In this document: piece after piece, positions 48,776 to 57,981 of the stretch
Layout: each line of letters begins with the position of its first letter
Position numbering within the stretch: position 1 is the stretch's first letter
Assembly: GCA_028282785.1 (NCBI GenBank)
Contig: JANQHE010000034.1
Location: 62,001 to 126,000, forward strand
DNA: 64,000 nt
Reading direction: 5' to 3'
DNA from: Bacteroidales bacterium
GTDB taxonomy: Bacteria > Bacteroidota > Bacteroidia > Bacteroidales > UBA12077
Position numbers and translations under genes: made by a program
The notes under the pieces: generated by a model
Database searches by the model: none
Told to the model about the DNA's origin: nothing
The model's input: only the letters and a program-made list of their open reading frames with translations

Positions 48776-49435
48776 TCATCTATTTTTCTTATGGCCATTC
48801 ATACTGGCAACTACGTTGCTAAAAGTGAATTGTTCTCTTTTTAGTTCATCGTACCAATAGAAGTTAGAAACGATTTTATAAACGCCAATAATCTCCTCAT
48901 GTATACCATTAAATACAGTTACAGCTTTTTCTGACAGTGTTTTGCAGGTTTCTTTTAATGTTTCCTGTGTTATGTTGGCTTCTTTTAATTGGTAGGCATA
49001 ACCAATAATTCTGTCAATTAGTGCTATGTTAGTTCCTTTTTCAACAATTTGTTTTTTCAAACCTTCGGATATGCCTTTTTTGAAGGTACTTATTAGTTGT
49101 ATTAAAGCTTCCCAGTCGCCTTTTTGTATGCGATACAGGTTTTTATCATATCCCATTTTTTTTACTATTTCTTTAGATTCCTTAACGAAGTCAGCTTCAA
49201 GCTGAGCTTTAAGTAATGATAAATCTTTTAATACGAGATATTGAAGTGATGCAAGTTTTCCGGTTATATCCCTTAGTTCTTTATTTTTGTCTAAATCAAG
49301 ATAATTTTTAATTCCATCATCAATTTTTACAGATAATTCAGTTACGTTAGTTTCAGTCCAGTTGTTTCTTACAATTGCTAGGTCGGATAAGTTCCCGGCC
49401 AAAGTTTGAGTTATTATTTTTGACGCTAAAAGCAT
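48776..49435 (-). CDS. Hypothetical all-helical protein
   Basis: The 219-residue product is nearly all helix with no signal peptide or membrane segment (LSDLAIVRNNWTETNVTELSVKIDDGI, TFKKGISEGLKKQIVEKGTNIALIDRIIGYAYQLKE). I do not recognise the family. Codon usage and an ATG start at 49435 fit a real gene. It stands alone between the regulator gene and a long non-coding stretch. Confidence 0.6.
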   Translation of the reverse strand: MLLASKIITQTLAGNLSDLAIVRNNWTETNVTELSVKIDDGIKNYLDLDKNKELRDITGKLASLQYLVLKDLSLLKAQLEADFVKESKEIVKKMGYDKNLYRIQKGDWEALIQLISTFKKGISEGLKKQIVEKGTNIALIDRIIGYAYQLKEANITQETLKETCKTLSEKAVTVFNGIHEEIIGVYKIVSNFYWYDELKREQFTFSNVVASMNGHKKNR

Positions 49436-49917
49436 TTCAAAGCCTTTTACTTTGTATGTTCTTGCATTTGCTATAATAAATAGAATTTAGATGATTATTA
49501 AATATTAAATGAACTATCTATTTGATACTAACAACTCCCTTAATCCACATCTAAAGTATCTACTATTCTAGAAATTGATTCCATTGAGGTTGAATTTCAT
49601 TCGTACACCACTTTGATACTGTTGTCCGTTTATTTATAATTCTGATACCAACCATAAATTTGTTTTTCCTTTCTCTTTCAATATTGCTTTAATTTTATTG
49701 AATATTCACTTTTTTTACCACTTTTCAATATTTATTGCTTACGCGTTAATTCTAAACAATATTTACAAATATATGCTAAAAATACCTTTGTGTAAGTATA
49801 TTTGTATTCAATATCAGTATACAATATTGATTATATTTAAAAATAAAATAAATTTAAATAGTGATGATGTAGGCTGGCTTTTTCAAAAATAAGCCAAAAA
49901 AAGAGCCCCGAATCTGT

Positions 49918-49956
49918 CTGCCAACAAGGCAGAAAATCCCACTGTCGTGTTGGCAG
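49918..49956. repeat. REP-like palindrome 1
   Basis: Arms CTGCCAACA (49918-49926) and TGTTGGCAG (49948-49956) are perfect inverted repeats of 9 bases. Confidence 0.6.
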
Positions 49957-49995
49957 GTAGTCAGAAAAGCAGGAAATGCTCCGCTTTGCAGTGTG

Positions 49996-50035
49996 GCCTG
50001 TCTGCCCTGCCTAGCCGTCAGGCAGGCGAACAGGC
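49996..50035. repeat. REP-like nested palindrome 2
   Basis: Outer arms GCCTGT (49996-50001) / ACAGGC (50030-50035) and inner arms CCTGCCT (50006-50012) / AGGCAGG (50020-50026) nest into one stem-loop. Confidence 0.65.
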
Positions 50036-50128
50036 AGGAAAATCTGGCGGCGGTGTCTGCCTACCAGCGTGGGTGGGGGACTTCGGGGATAGATTTCGGT
50101 TGGCGGGGTGTTGATTGGTGGTGGTAAA

Positions 50129-50144
50129 CCTGTCTGCCGACAGG
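50129..50144. repeat. REP-like palindrome 3
   Basis: CCTGTC (50129-50134) and GACAGG (50139-50144) flank TGCC. It shares the CTGCC/GGCAG theme with the two palindromes upstream and with the one at 57923. Confidence 0.6.
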
Positions 50145-50193
50145 CAAGAAAAGAAAAGGACATCGACCAAAAAATGGAAGATGTCCTATCATG

Positions 50194-50268
50194 TCGGGAT
50201 GAGAAGATTCGAACTTCCGGCCCCACGCCCCCCAGACGTGTACTCTAACCTGGCTGAGCTACATCCCG
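50194..50268 (-). tRNA. tRNA-Pro, anticodon GGG
   Basis: On the minus strand a full cloverleaf can be drawn: acceptor CGGGATG/CATCCCG, D arm GCTC/GAGT, anticodon stem CACGT/GCGTG with loop CTGGGGG (anticodon at 50231-50233), T arm GGAAG-TTCGAAT-CTTCT and discriminator A at 50194. CCA is not encoded. It reads the proline codons CCC and CCT. Confidence 0.92.
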
Positions 50269-50419
50269 AATGATTAGCAAAAATACTTATCAAATCTTAA
50301 TTAACAAAATTATTATTTATTTAAAATGTGGTATATTTATTGTTTGATAAAATGATATTTATTAAAATATTTAGATAATTACTTAAGTAAAATAAATCAA
50401 TAAATTAAACAATAAAAAA

Positions 50420-51412
50420 ATGGCATTATTTAAAACATTAGATAATCAAGAAGAAGAAAATAATCCAAAACAAGTGGATACTGAAGTTGAAAAAGTGAAA
50501 TGTTTAATCGTAGGTTCGGGTCCTGCAGGATATACTGCGGCAATCTATGCGGCAAGAGCTAACCTAAATCCTGTAATGTATGAAGGCCTGGAACCAGGTG
50601 GACAGTTAACAACCACAAACGATGTTGAGAATTATCCAGGATATCCTGAAGGTATAACAGGTCCGGCAATGATGGAAGACTTTAAAAAACAAGCACAGCG
50701 TTTTGGAACCGATGTTAGGTTTGGTATGGCTACGGCAACAGATTTATCAGAAAGGCCTTTCAAAGTTACCATTGATGGTAAAAAACTTATTGAGGCAGAA
50801 AGTTTAATTATAGCGACCGGAGCAACGGCTAAATATTTAGGTATAGAATCAGAAGAGAAATTTAAAGGTCAGGGGGTTTCTGCTTGTGCTACTTGTGACG
50901 GATTCTTTTATAAAGGGAAAGATGTTGCGGTAGTAGGTGGTGGAGATACAGCTGCAGAGGAGGCTACTTATTTGGCAGGATTATGTAACAAAGTATATTT
51001 AATTATCAGAAAAGATCATATGCGAGCTTCTAAAGTGATGCAAGAGAGAGTTTTCAATACAAAAAATATTGAAATACTTTTTGAGCATACTACAAAGGAA
51101 ATTGTTGGTGATATGAGTGGTGTTACCGGCGTAATTTTGAAGAATGGAAAAGATGAGGATGTTAAAATTGATATTCATGGATTCTTCCTGGCAATTGGAC
51201 ATACTCCAAATTCCGATATATTTAAGAAATATTTGGATACTGATGAAGTAGGTTATATTAAAACCGAAGCAGACAGTACAATAACAAAAGTTCCCGGTGT
51301 ATTTGCGTGTGGCGATGTAATGGATCCACATTATCGTCAGGCAGTTACTGCGGCCGGAAGTGGTTGTAGAGCAGCTATGGATGCAGAGCGATTTCTTGGA
51401 TCTTTACAATAG
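50420..51412 (+). CDS. trxB: Thioredoxin-disulfide reductase
   Basis: The 330-residue protein has the FAD site VGSGPAGYTAAIYAARA, the redox pair C156-A-T-C159 in ACATCDGFF, the NADPH site VVGGGDTAAEEA and the C-terminal FAD motif VFACGDVMD. It reduces thioredoxin with NADPH. A hydrophilic N-terminal extension of about 25 residues precedes the usual start of the domain. A terminator follows. Confidence 0.95.
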   Translation: MALFKTLDNQEEENNPKQVDTEVEKVKCLIVGSGPAGYTAAIYAARANLNPVMYEGLEPGGQLTTTNDVENYPGYPEGITGPAMMEDFKKQAQRFGTDVRFGMATATDLSERPFKVTIDGKKLIEAESLIIATGATAKYLGIESEEKFKGQGVSACATCDGFFYKGKDVAVVGGGDTAAEEATYLAGLCNKVYLIIRKDHMRASKVMQERVFNTKNIEILFEHTTKEIVGDMSGVTGVILKNGKDEDVKIDIHGFFLAIGHTPNSDIFKKYLDTDEVGYIKTEADSTITKVPGVFACGDVMDPHYRQAVTAAGSGCRAAMDAERFLGSLQ

Positions 51413-51426
51413 ATAATAAAAATAAG

Positions 51427-51453
51427 AAAAGCCATCTTTAACGGATGGCTTTT
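51427..51453. terminator. Terminator between trxB and oxoamine synthase gene
   Basis: AAAAGCCATC (51427-51436) pairs with GATGGCTTTT (51444-51453) around a 7-base loop and is followed by more T. It serves trxB and, given the A-rich opposite flank, probably the convergent gene too. Confidence 0.85.
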
Positions 51454-51473
51454 TTAATATTATAAGGATATAT

Positions 51474-52727
51474 TTACTTTACAGGAGCAATTCTATCAGC
51501 TTTATATTCACCAGCTTCTAATTTCTTTTTAACTGCTTTAAATGCATTGATTGTATATTCAACATCTTCAAGAGTATGCATTGCAGTAGGAATAAGTCTT
51601 AATAATAACTGGCCCTTAGGAATTACAGGATATACAACAATTGAACAGAATACATTATAATTTTCCCTCAGATCCATTGTAATATTCGTTCCTTCAGGGA
51701 TACTTCCGGATAAATAAACCGGTGTTACAGGCGATTCCGTTTCACCTAAATTAAACCCAGCATCCTTTAATCCTTTTTGTAAAGCACGAACAACAGTCCA
51801 AAGATTTTCTCTTAATTGTTTTTGAGTTTTAAGAAGTTCTAATCTTTTTAAACTACCAACAACTAAAGGCATTGGTAACGACTTGGCAAAGATTTGTGAT
51901 CTTAGGTTATATCTTAAATAATTTATAACATTTTCACTAGATGCAACGAAAGCTCCAATTCCAGCCATTGCTTTTGCAAAAGTTGAAAAATAAACATCAA
52001 TTTCATTTTGTACACCTAAATATTCACCAGTTCCTGCACCAGTTTCGCCCATAGTACCAAATCCATGCGCATCATCAACCAATAATCGGAAATTATACTT
52101 TTCTTTTAATGCAACTATATCTTTTAAATTACCAAGGTCTCCAGCCATTCCAAATACACCTTCGGTAATTAATAAGATACCACCTGTACATCCATCAGCT
52201 TGTTTAGTTGCAAATTGTAGCATTTTTTCGCATTTCTCCATGTCATTATGCGGAAATACAAAACTTTTACCTCCTTTTGCTTTATGCAAGAATACACCAT
52301 CCATAATACATGCATGCGATTCTGAGTCGTATACAATAACGTCATTTCTAGTAACTAAACTGTCGATGATTGATACCATTCCTTGATATCCAAAATTTAA
52401 TAGATAAGCATCTTCTTTTCCAACAAATTCAGCTAATTTAGATTCCAGTTCTTCGTGTTTACTTGTTTGTCCTGACATCATTCTTGCACCCATAGGATAT
52501 GCTAGTCCCCACTCTTGTGTCGCTTCAGAATCGACTTTTCTTACTTCAGGGTGGTTTGCTAATCCAATATAGTTATTTAAACTCCATGTTAGAACTTCTT
52601 TACCCCTAAATATCATTTTAGGATTAATATCACCTTCTAACTTTGGAAACATAAAATAGCCATGGGCTTCTTTCATATGTTGCCCTAATGGCCCCATACC
52701 TCGTTTTATCTTATCAAATAAATCCAC
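51474..52727 (-). CDS. Alpha-oxoamine synthase (serine palmitoyltransferase/capnine-synthase type)
   Basis: The 417-residue PLP enzyme has the fold type I motifs of the AOS family: LNNYIGLANHPEV, MMSGQTSKHEELE, LLVDDAHGFGTMG (Asp218, His221) and STFAKAMAGIGAF with the PLP lysine K252. The family condenses an amino acid with an acyl thioester. In Bacteroidota such enzymes start sphingolipid (serine) or sulfonolipid (cysteate) synthesis; both are possible here, and 2-amino-3-ketobutyrate ligase is less likely given the N-terminal FDKIKRGMGPLGQHMKEAHGY extension. No lipid genes are adjacent to decide. Confidence 0.8.
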   Translation of the reverse strand: MDLFDKIKRGMGPLGQHMKEAHGYFMFPKLEGDINPKMIFRGKEVLTWSLNNYIGLANHPEVRKVDSEATQEWGLAYPMGARMMSGQTSKHEELESKLAEFVGKEDAYLLNFGYQGMVSIIDSLVTRNDVIVYDSESHACIMDGVFLHKAKGGKSFVFPHNDMEKCEKMLQFATKQADGCTGGILLITEGVFGMAGDLGNLKDIVALKEKYNFRLLVDDAHGFGTMGETGAGTGEYLGVQNEIDVYFSTFAKAMAGIGAFVASSENVINYLRYNLRSQIFAKSLPMPLVVGSLKRLELLKTQKQLRENLWTVVRALQKGLKDAGFNLGETESPVTPVYLSGSIPEGTNITMDLRENYNVFCSIVVYPVIPKGQLLLRLIPTAMHTLEDVEYTINAFKAVKKKLEAGEYKADRIAPVK

Positions 52728-52865
52728 TGTTTATAGTTTTTTGTTAGTATACAATATTAAAGGCACAAAAGTACGTTTTTTTAAAAAAATTGCAAATTGA
52801 TGAAAATAAATTAAATAAAATCAGCGTTTAGTGTAATTATATTTTAGCATTTTAAACTAAAATTG

Positions 52866-52873
52866 TACATTTG
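52866..52873 (+). promoter_or_regulatory. Candidate -7 element upstream of bamD
   Basis: TACATTTG matches TAnnTTTG and lies 17 bases before the preferred bamD ATG at 52890. If used, transcription starts about 52880, which argues against start codons at 52863 or 52878. Confidence 0.5.
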
Positions 52874-52889
52874 CAAAATGTTTGAAAAA

Positions 52890-53672
52890 ATGAAAAGATT
52901 AATACCGTTTATTCTACTGTTGGCAATAGTTTCATCGTGTAAATACGAAAAATTATTGAAAAGTCGTGATTATAGTTTAAAGTATCAAAAAGCTTTGGAA
53001 TATTATGCCGAAGAAGATTATGTAAGGGCTGAAGGATTATTTGAACAACTTAAACCTATTCTAAGAGGTACTAAACAAGCAGATACAGTATATTTTTATG
53101 CCGCATATAGCAATTATTATCAAAAGAGTTATTTACTTGCATCTCATTATTTTGACGAGTTTAGAAAGATATATGGAAACAGTAAATTTGCTGAAGAAGC
53201 TGAATTTATGAATGCCTACTGTACTTATTTAATGTCTCCTCGGCCAAGTTTGGATCAAGCATATTCTTATCAGGCAATTTCGTTATTTGGGTTGTATATT
53301 TCAAGATATCCAAACAGTGAAAGAAAAGGTGAATGCGTAAAATATATTGAAGAGTTAAGAAATAAATTAGTTGAGAAATCATATCAAAGTGCCAAATTAT
53401 ATTATAATCTTGGAGATTATAAGGCTGCAATTATTGCATTAAACAATAGCTTAGATGATTTTCCGGAAACAAAGTACCGGGAGGAATTAATGTTTATGAT
53501 TCTAAAGGCAAAATTTTTATTGGCAGAAAACAGTATTGCTACAAAAAAAACGGAAAGATATCAATCTACTGTTGATGAGTATTACTCGTTTATGGGAGAA
53601 TGGCCTGAAAGCGAATTTATGAACGAGGCAAAAAATATGTTTGCTGATTCACAAAGGAATTTGAAAAATTAG
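52890..53672 (+). CDS. bamD: Outer membrane protein assembly factor BamD
   Basis: From the ATG at 52890 the 260-residue product has a lipoprotein signal (FILLLAIVSSCKYE) and TPR-like helices (YYAEEDYVRAEGLFEQLKP, ASHYFDEFRKIYGNSKFAEEAEFMNAYC, YISRYPNSERKGECVKYI) typical of BamD/YfiO. It is the lipoprotein partner of BamA in barrel insertion. It heads the run bamD-rpoZ-coaBC-porD-recN, a common Bacteroidota order. Confidence 0.92.
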   Translation: MKRLIPFILLLAIVSSCKYEKLLKSRDYSLKYQKALEYYAEEDYVRAEGLFEQLKPILRGTKQADTVYFYAAYSNYYQKSYLLASHYFDEFRKIYGNSKFAEEAEFMNAYCTYLMSPRPSLDQAYSYQAISLFGLYISRYPNSERKGECVKYIEELRNKLVEKSYQSAKLYYNLGDYKAAIIALNNSLDDFPETKYREELMFMILKAKFLLAENSIATKKTERYQSTVDEYYSFMGEWPESEFMNEAKNMFADSQRNLKN

Positions 53673-53694
53673 TATATAATTAATTTGTATTAGG

Positions 53695-54024
53695 ATGGAT
53701 TACAAAAAGACAAAGGCTCCGGGATCAACTGTTACACGAAATTTAAATGAGATAGATCGTGAAACAGGAAATATTTATGAAACTGTAGCCATAGTTTCAA
53801 AAAGAGCAAATCAGATTGGAAGCGAACTTAAGGAAGAACTGAACAGAAAGTTGGAAGAATTTGCATCTTATACAGATAACCTTGAAGAGGTATTTGAAAA
53901 TAGAGAGCAAATTGAAATATCCAGATTTTACGAAAGATTACCAAAGCCTAGCTTAATAGCAATGCAGGAATTTTTAGATGGAGAAATCTATTATAGAAAG
54001 CCTGAAATTGAAGAAGCAGAATAG
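53695..54024 (+). CDS. rpoZ: RNA polymerase omega subunit (Bacteroidota type)
   Basis: The 109-residue protein begins MDYKKTKAPGSTVTRNLNEID and has GNIYETVAIVSKRANQIGSEL and ENREQIEISRFYERLPKP, the conserved blocks of Bacteroidota RpoZ. It stabilises the beta' subunit. It lies 22 bases after bamD and 20 before coaBC in one operon. Confidence 0.9.
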   Translation: MDYKKTKAPGSTVTRNLNEIDRETGNIYETVAIVSKRANQIGSELKEELNRKLEEFASYTDNLEEVFENREQIEISRFYERLPKPSLIAMQEFLDGEIYYRKPEIEEAE

Positions 54025-54044
54025 TTTATTCAAACAATTAGCTC

Positions 54045-55244
54045 ATGAAGCTAAAAGGAAAAAATATTTTATTGGGAATAACCGGAGGAATAGCGGCGTA
54101 TAAAGCTGCTATTCTTGTAAGGTTACTTGTGAAAGAGGGTGCACAGGTAAAAGTGGTTATGACCAAATTAGCTAAGGAATTCATTACTCCGTTAACTTTA
54201 GCAACACTCTCAAAAAATCCTATTTTAGTTGAGTTCTTCGATCCTGAAAACGGACAATGGAATAGTCACGTCGATATAGGTTTATGGTCAGATTTATACA
54301 TGATTGCACCGGCAACAGCAAATTCTATGGGTAAAATGGCTCATGGAATTGCAGATAACCTATTGCTTACAACCTATTTGTCGGCACGATGTCCTGTGAT
54401 GTTGGCTCCAACCATGGATTTGGATATGTACCAACATCCCGCTAATTTAAAAAATATTGAGATCTTAAAATCTTACGGAAATATTATTGTCGAACCGGAA
54501 AGTGGAGAATTAGCAAGTGGATTGGTAGGGAAAGGAAGAATGGCTGAACCAGAAGTGATCACCGAGAGAATAATCGAATTCTTTTCTTCAAAAAAAAAAC
54601 TAAAATCTAAAAAAATTCTTGTAACAGCAGGACCAACATTTGAACCAATTGATCCTGTAAGATTTATTGGAAATTATAGTTCCGGTAAAATGGGTTATGC
54701 TATTGCAGAAGAATTAGCTACTCAAGGCGCGGAAGTTCTTCTTGTTTCGGGCCCAACTCATTTAGAAGTTTCAAATCCATTAATAAAAAAAATAAAGGTT
54801 CAAACTGCGCAAGAAATGTACGATGCTGCAGTAAATAATTTTTCTGATTGTGATGGTGCTATTATGTCAGCTGCTGTAGCTGATTTTAAACCTGTAACTC
54901 AATATGACCAAAAGATTAAAAGAGGAAAAGATGACTTGAAAATTATCTTAGAGCCCAATAAAGATATTGCTGCAGAATTAGGTAATATTAAAAAAGAAAA
55001 TCAAATTCTTGTTGGATTCGCTCTCGAAACAAATAATGAGTTGGAGAACGCTAAAAAGAAAATACAGAATAAAAACCTTGACTTTATCGTTCTAAACTCA
55101 TTAAAGGAGGAAGGTGCAGGATTTGAACATGATACGAATAAAATTAGTATTATTGACAAAATTGATAATATTACTAATTTTGAATTAAAGTCAAAACAAG
55201 AGGTTGCTATTGATATAGTGAATGAACTGATCAAAAAGTTTTAA
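54045..55244 (+). CDS. coaBC: Bifunctional phosphopantothenoylcysteine decarboxylase/phosphopantothenate-cysteine ligase
   Basis: The 399-residue protein joins a flavoprotein decarboxylase half (GITGGIAAYKAAILVRLL, APATANSMGKMAHGIADNLL, APTMDLDMY) and a ligase half (VTAGPTFEPIDPVRFIGNYSSGKMGYAIAEE, SAAVADFKP, NKISIID). It carries out two steps of coenzyme A synthesis from phosphopantothenate. Full length and ATG start. Confidence 0.95.
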   Translation: MKLKGKNILLGITGGIAAYKAAILVRLLVKEGAQVKVVMTKLAKEFITPLTLATLSKNPILVEFFDPENGQWNSHVDIGLWSDLYMIAPATANSMGKMAHGIADNLLLTTYLSARCPVMLAPTMDLDMYQHPANLKNIEILKSYGNIIVEPESGELASGLVGKGRMAEPEVITERIIEFFSSKKKLKSKKILVTAGPTFEPIDPVRFIGNYSSGKMGYAIAEELATQGAEVLLVSGPTHLEVSNPLIKKIKVQTAQEMYDAAVNNFSDCDGAIMSAAVADFKPVTQYDQKIKRGKDDLKIILEPNKDIAAELGNIKKENQILVGFALETNNELENAKKKIQNKNLDFIVLNSLKEEGAGFEHDTNKISIIDKIDNITNFELKSKQEVAIDIVNELIKKF

Positions 55245-55254
55245 ATTTTCAAAT

Positions 55255-56154
55255 ATGAAAAAAGTAATTGTTTTATTCGTTTTCTTATTTGTGTCTATTA
55301 TTTCAATGGGGCAGGAACTTAGATGCAATGTACAGGTAATTTCAAGTCAGATTCAAGGGACAAATAAACAGGTTTTTCAAACACTACAAACCGCTATTTA
55401 CGAGTTCATGAATAATACGGCATGGACAAGCCATGTTTATTCAAATGAAGAAAGAATTGAATGTAATATATTAATTAACCTTCAGGATCATAGTGGTGAT
55501 GAATTTAATGGAAGCATTCAGGTTCAATCAAGTAGACCAACTTATAATACTTCATACAATACGACTATTTTAAATTATAAAGATGATTATCTCAGATTTA
55601 ATTATGTTGAATTTGAACCTTTAGAATTTACTATTACAGAGCACCGTTCAAATCTGACATCTGTGTTAGCTTATTATGCATACATTATTCTAGGGCTAGA
55701 CTATGATACATTTTCGTTAATGGGAGGAACAGAATTTTATCAAAAAGCAGAACAAATTGTAAATAACGCCCAAAATGCACAGGAAAAAGGTTGGAAAGCA
55801 TTTGAAAATCGTAAAAATAGGTATTGGCTTATAGAGAATATTCTTAACGATAGATATAGGGGTATTCGAGAATTCTTATATAGATATCATCGGTTAGGGC
55901 TTGATGTAATGGAAAGCAAAGAAGCCCAGGGTAGAAGTGAGATTGCGGAAAGCCTTGATTTAATGCAGAAAATATATCGACAAAAACCCGATCCGTATTT
56001 ATTCTATTATGATTTAATCATGAGTGCTAAATCAAATGAGCTGGTAAATGTTTTTTCCGAATCGTTTATGGCAGAAGCAGATCGGGTATATAAGATTTTA
56101 GTTGAAATTGATCCTACAAGATCTGATAAATATAAGAAGATCAAACAGCAGTAA
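55255..56154 (+). CDS. porD: Type IX secretion protein PorD (DUF4835)
   Basis: The 299-residue protein has a signal peptide (IVLFVFLFVSIISMGQ) followed by ELRCNVQVISSQIQGTNKQVFQTLQTAIYEFMNNTAWT, the start typical of DUF4835/PorD proteins, which are linked to T9SS function in Bacteroidota. It lies 10 bases after coaBC. Its presence agrees with the three T9SS-sorted proteins in the window. Its exact biochemical role is unsettled. Confidence 0.88.
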   Translation: MKKVIVLFVFLFVSIISMGQELRCNVQVISSQIQGTNKQVFQTLQTAIYEFMNNTAWTSHVYSNEERIECNILINLQDHSGDEFNGSIQVQSSRPTYNTSYNTTILNYKDDYLRFNYVEFEPLEFTITEHRSNLTSVLAYYAYIILGLDYDTFSLMGGTEFYQKAEQIVNNAQNAQEKGWKAFENRKNRYWLIENILNDRYRGIREFLYRYHRLGLDVMESKEAQGRSEIAESLDLMQKIYRQKPDPYLFYYDLIMSAKSNELVNVFSESFMAEADRVYKILVEIDPTRSDKYKKIKQQ

Positions 56155-56247
56155 TCAACATTTTTTGTTATTATTCTTACCTTAAATTAAAGATATTCAA
56201 TGATCTTTTTTTAGTAAGTTTGTAATCATTATTCAGATACATCTGTT

Positions 56248-57903
56248 ATGCTACAATCAATTTATATTCAGAATTATGCTTTAATCAGTGAATTGGAGAT
56301 TGATTTTAATAAGGGATTAAATATAATAACCGGGGAAACCGGTGCAGGTAAATCTATCTTATTGGGAGCTTTATCATTAGTATTGGGACAAAGAGCCGAT
56401 ACCTCGGTTTTAAAAGACAAAGCCAGGAAATGTTTTGTGGAAGCAAAGTTTCAAATTAAACAATATAAAATAAAGCACTTCTTTAAACAAAACGATCTCG
56501 ATTATGAAGATTTGACCACCATAAGACGTGAAATAACGGATAATGGTAAATCTCGCGCTTTTATTAATGATACTCCTGTAAACCTTTCTTTATTAAAGGA
56601 ATTAAGTTCATCATTAATTGATATTCATTCACAACATGAAAGTTTATTATTGGGAGACGATCATTTTCAATTAAGTTTAGTTGATTCATTTGCACACCAT
56701 CAGGATTTATTAGATACTTATGGAAATAAATTTGAAGAGTATAATATTTTAAATTCTGAATATAATAAGCTTATAAATAATGCAGAGAAAGCAAAAGCAG
56801 ATTTGGATTATTATCAATTCCAGTTTGATCAACTAGAAGCATTAAAATTAACGGATGGTGAACAAGGTGAATTAGAAGAAGAACTAGTGCAATTAAATCA
56901 TGCGGAGGAAATAAAATTGAAACTCTCTGAAAGTTTTCATTTACTTTCGGGAGAGGAGATTTCGATTATTTCCAACTTAAAACAAGTAAAAAGTGCTATA
57001 GAATCAATCTCAAAATATATTAAAGAAGGAGAGGATTTAACGCAACGTATTGAATCAACTTATATTGAATTACAGGACTTAAATAATGAGATAGAAATTC
57101 TAAATGAGAAAGTTGAACATGACCCAGCAAAAATAGAGTTTATTCGAGAGCGTTTAGATAATATTTATTCATTAGAACAAAAACATAAAGTTAGTTCAGT
57201 TAAAGAATTAATCACTATAAAGGAAGAGTTGCAGCAGAAAATTGACATGATTAATTCGTATGATTTTGAAACAGAAAAGATTAAAAAACAACTTGATTTA
57301 TTATTGGTTGAACTGACAAATGATGCAAATCAAATTTCTGAAAATAGAAAAGTTATTATTCCAAAAATTGAGAATAAGGTTATTGGGATATTGCAATTAC
57401 TGGGAATTCCAAATGCTAATTTTAAAGTTGAACAAGTTCCAACAGAAGAATTTCTACCAACAGGAAAGGAAATAATCAGGTTTTTATTTTCGGCAAACAA
57501 AAATGTTGCATTGGAAGAATTATCAAAAGTTGCTTCGGGAGGTGAAATCTCCAGGTTAATGTTAAGCATTAAATCATTATTAGTTGAAACAACTACTTTG
57601 CCAACAATCATTTTTGATGAAATTGATACAGGAACATCTGGTGAAATAGCCGATAAGATGGGCTCAATTATTAAGCAAATGTCAAAAAATATGCAAGTAA
57701 TTAATATTACACATTTGCCGCAGATTGCAGGAAAGGGAGATTATCATTATTTAGTTTATAAAAAGGACAATCACGAAACTACAAATACATACATAAAACT
57801 TTTATCGCAAAGCGAACGAATAAATGAGATAGCAAAGATGTTAAGTGGAGAAGCTCTCACGGATGCTGCTATTGAAAATGCAAAGGTTCTACTTGCTAAA
57901 TAG
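56248..57903 (+). CDS. recN: DNA repair protein RecN
   Basis: The 551-residue SMC-like ATPase has Walker A GETGAGKSILLGAL, a long central coiled coil (about 160-360), the ABC signature VASGGEISRLMLSIK and Walker B IIFDEIDTGTSGE. RecN holds DNA ends during double-strand break repair. Start at ATG 56248, with the family's usual MLQSIYIQNYALI. Confidence 0.95.
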   Translation: MLQSIYIQNYALISELEIDFNKGLNIITGETGAGKSILLGALSLVLGQRADTSVLKDKARKCFVEAKFQIKQYKIKHFFKQNDLDYEDLTTIRREITDNGKSRAFINDTPVNLSLLKELSSSLIDIHSQHESLLLGDDHFQLSLVDSFAHHQDLLDTYGNKFEEYNILNSEYNKLINNAEKAKADLDYYQFQFDQLEALKLTDGEQGELEEELVQLNHAEEIKLKLSESFHLLSGEEISIISNLKQVKSAIESISKYIKEGEDLTQRIESTYIELQDLNNEIEILNEKVEHDPAKIEFIRERLDNIYSLEQKHKVSSVKELITIKEELQQKIDMINSYDFETEKIKKQLDLLLVELTNDANQISENRKVIIPKIENKVIGILQLLGIPNANFKVEQVPTEEFLPTGKEIIRFLFSANKNVALEELSKVASGGEISRLMLSIKSLLVETTTLPTIIFDEIDTGTSGEIADKMGSIIKQMSKNMQVINITHLPQIAGKGDYHYLVYKKDNHETTNTYIKLLSQSERINEIAKMLSGEALTDAAIENAKVLLAK

Positions 57904-57922
57904 AATTAGAAAGAATGCCTAA

Positions 57923-57934
57923 CCTGCCGGCAGG
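57923..57934. repeat. REP-like perfect palindrome
   Basis: CCTGCCGGCAGG is a perfect 12-base palindrome between recN and the broken four-helix-bundle gene. It has the same CTGCC/GGCAG core as the palindromes near the tRNA. Confidence 0.6.
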
Positions 57935-57981
57935 CAAGCAGGATTGCCTCAAATTTAAAATACTTAAAATGATAATTAGGA

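Larger units (their letters stand above)
49436..50193. other. Non-coding region with GC-rich palindromes
   Basis: The first 430 bases are AT-rich without a believable gene. From about 49900 to 50145 the composition turns GC-rich and is full of CTGCC/GGCAG inverted repeats. A possible frame at 50011-50226 runs through these palindromes and the tRNA and is not a gene. Confidence 0.6.

Noticed and set aside
48608-48844. Plus-strand frame of 78 codons in the gap beside the LytTR gene
   Set aside because: Low-complexity hydrophobic translation, overlaps the end of the opposite gene, no family resemblance.
49698-49892. Plus-strand frame of 64 codons in the long gap
   Set aside because: AT-driven Ile/Tyr/Lys-rich translation with no recognisable features or neighbours.
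50011-50226. Minus-strand open frame of 71 codons
   Set aside because: It runs through GC-rich palindromes and into the tRNA-Pro gene; proline/arginine-rich content comes from the repeats.
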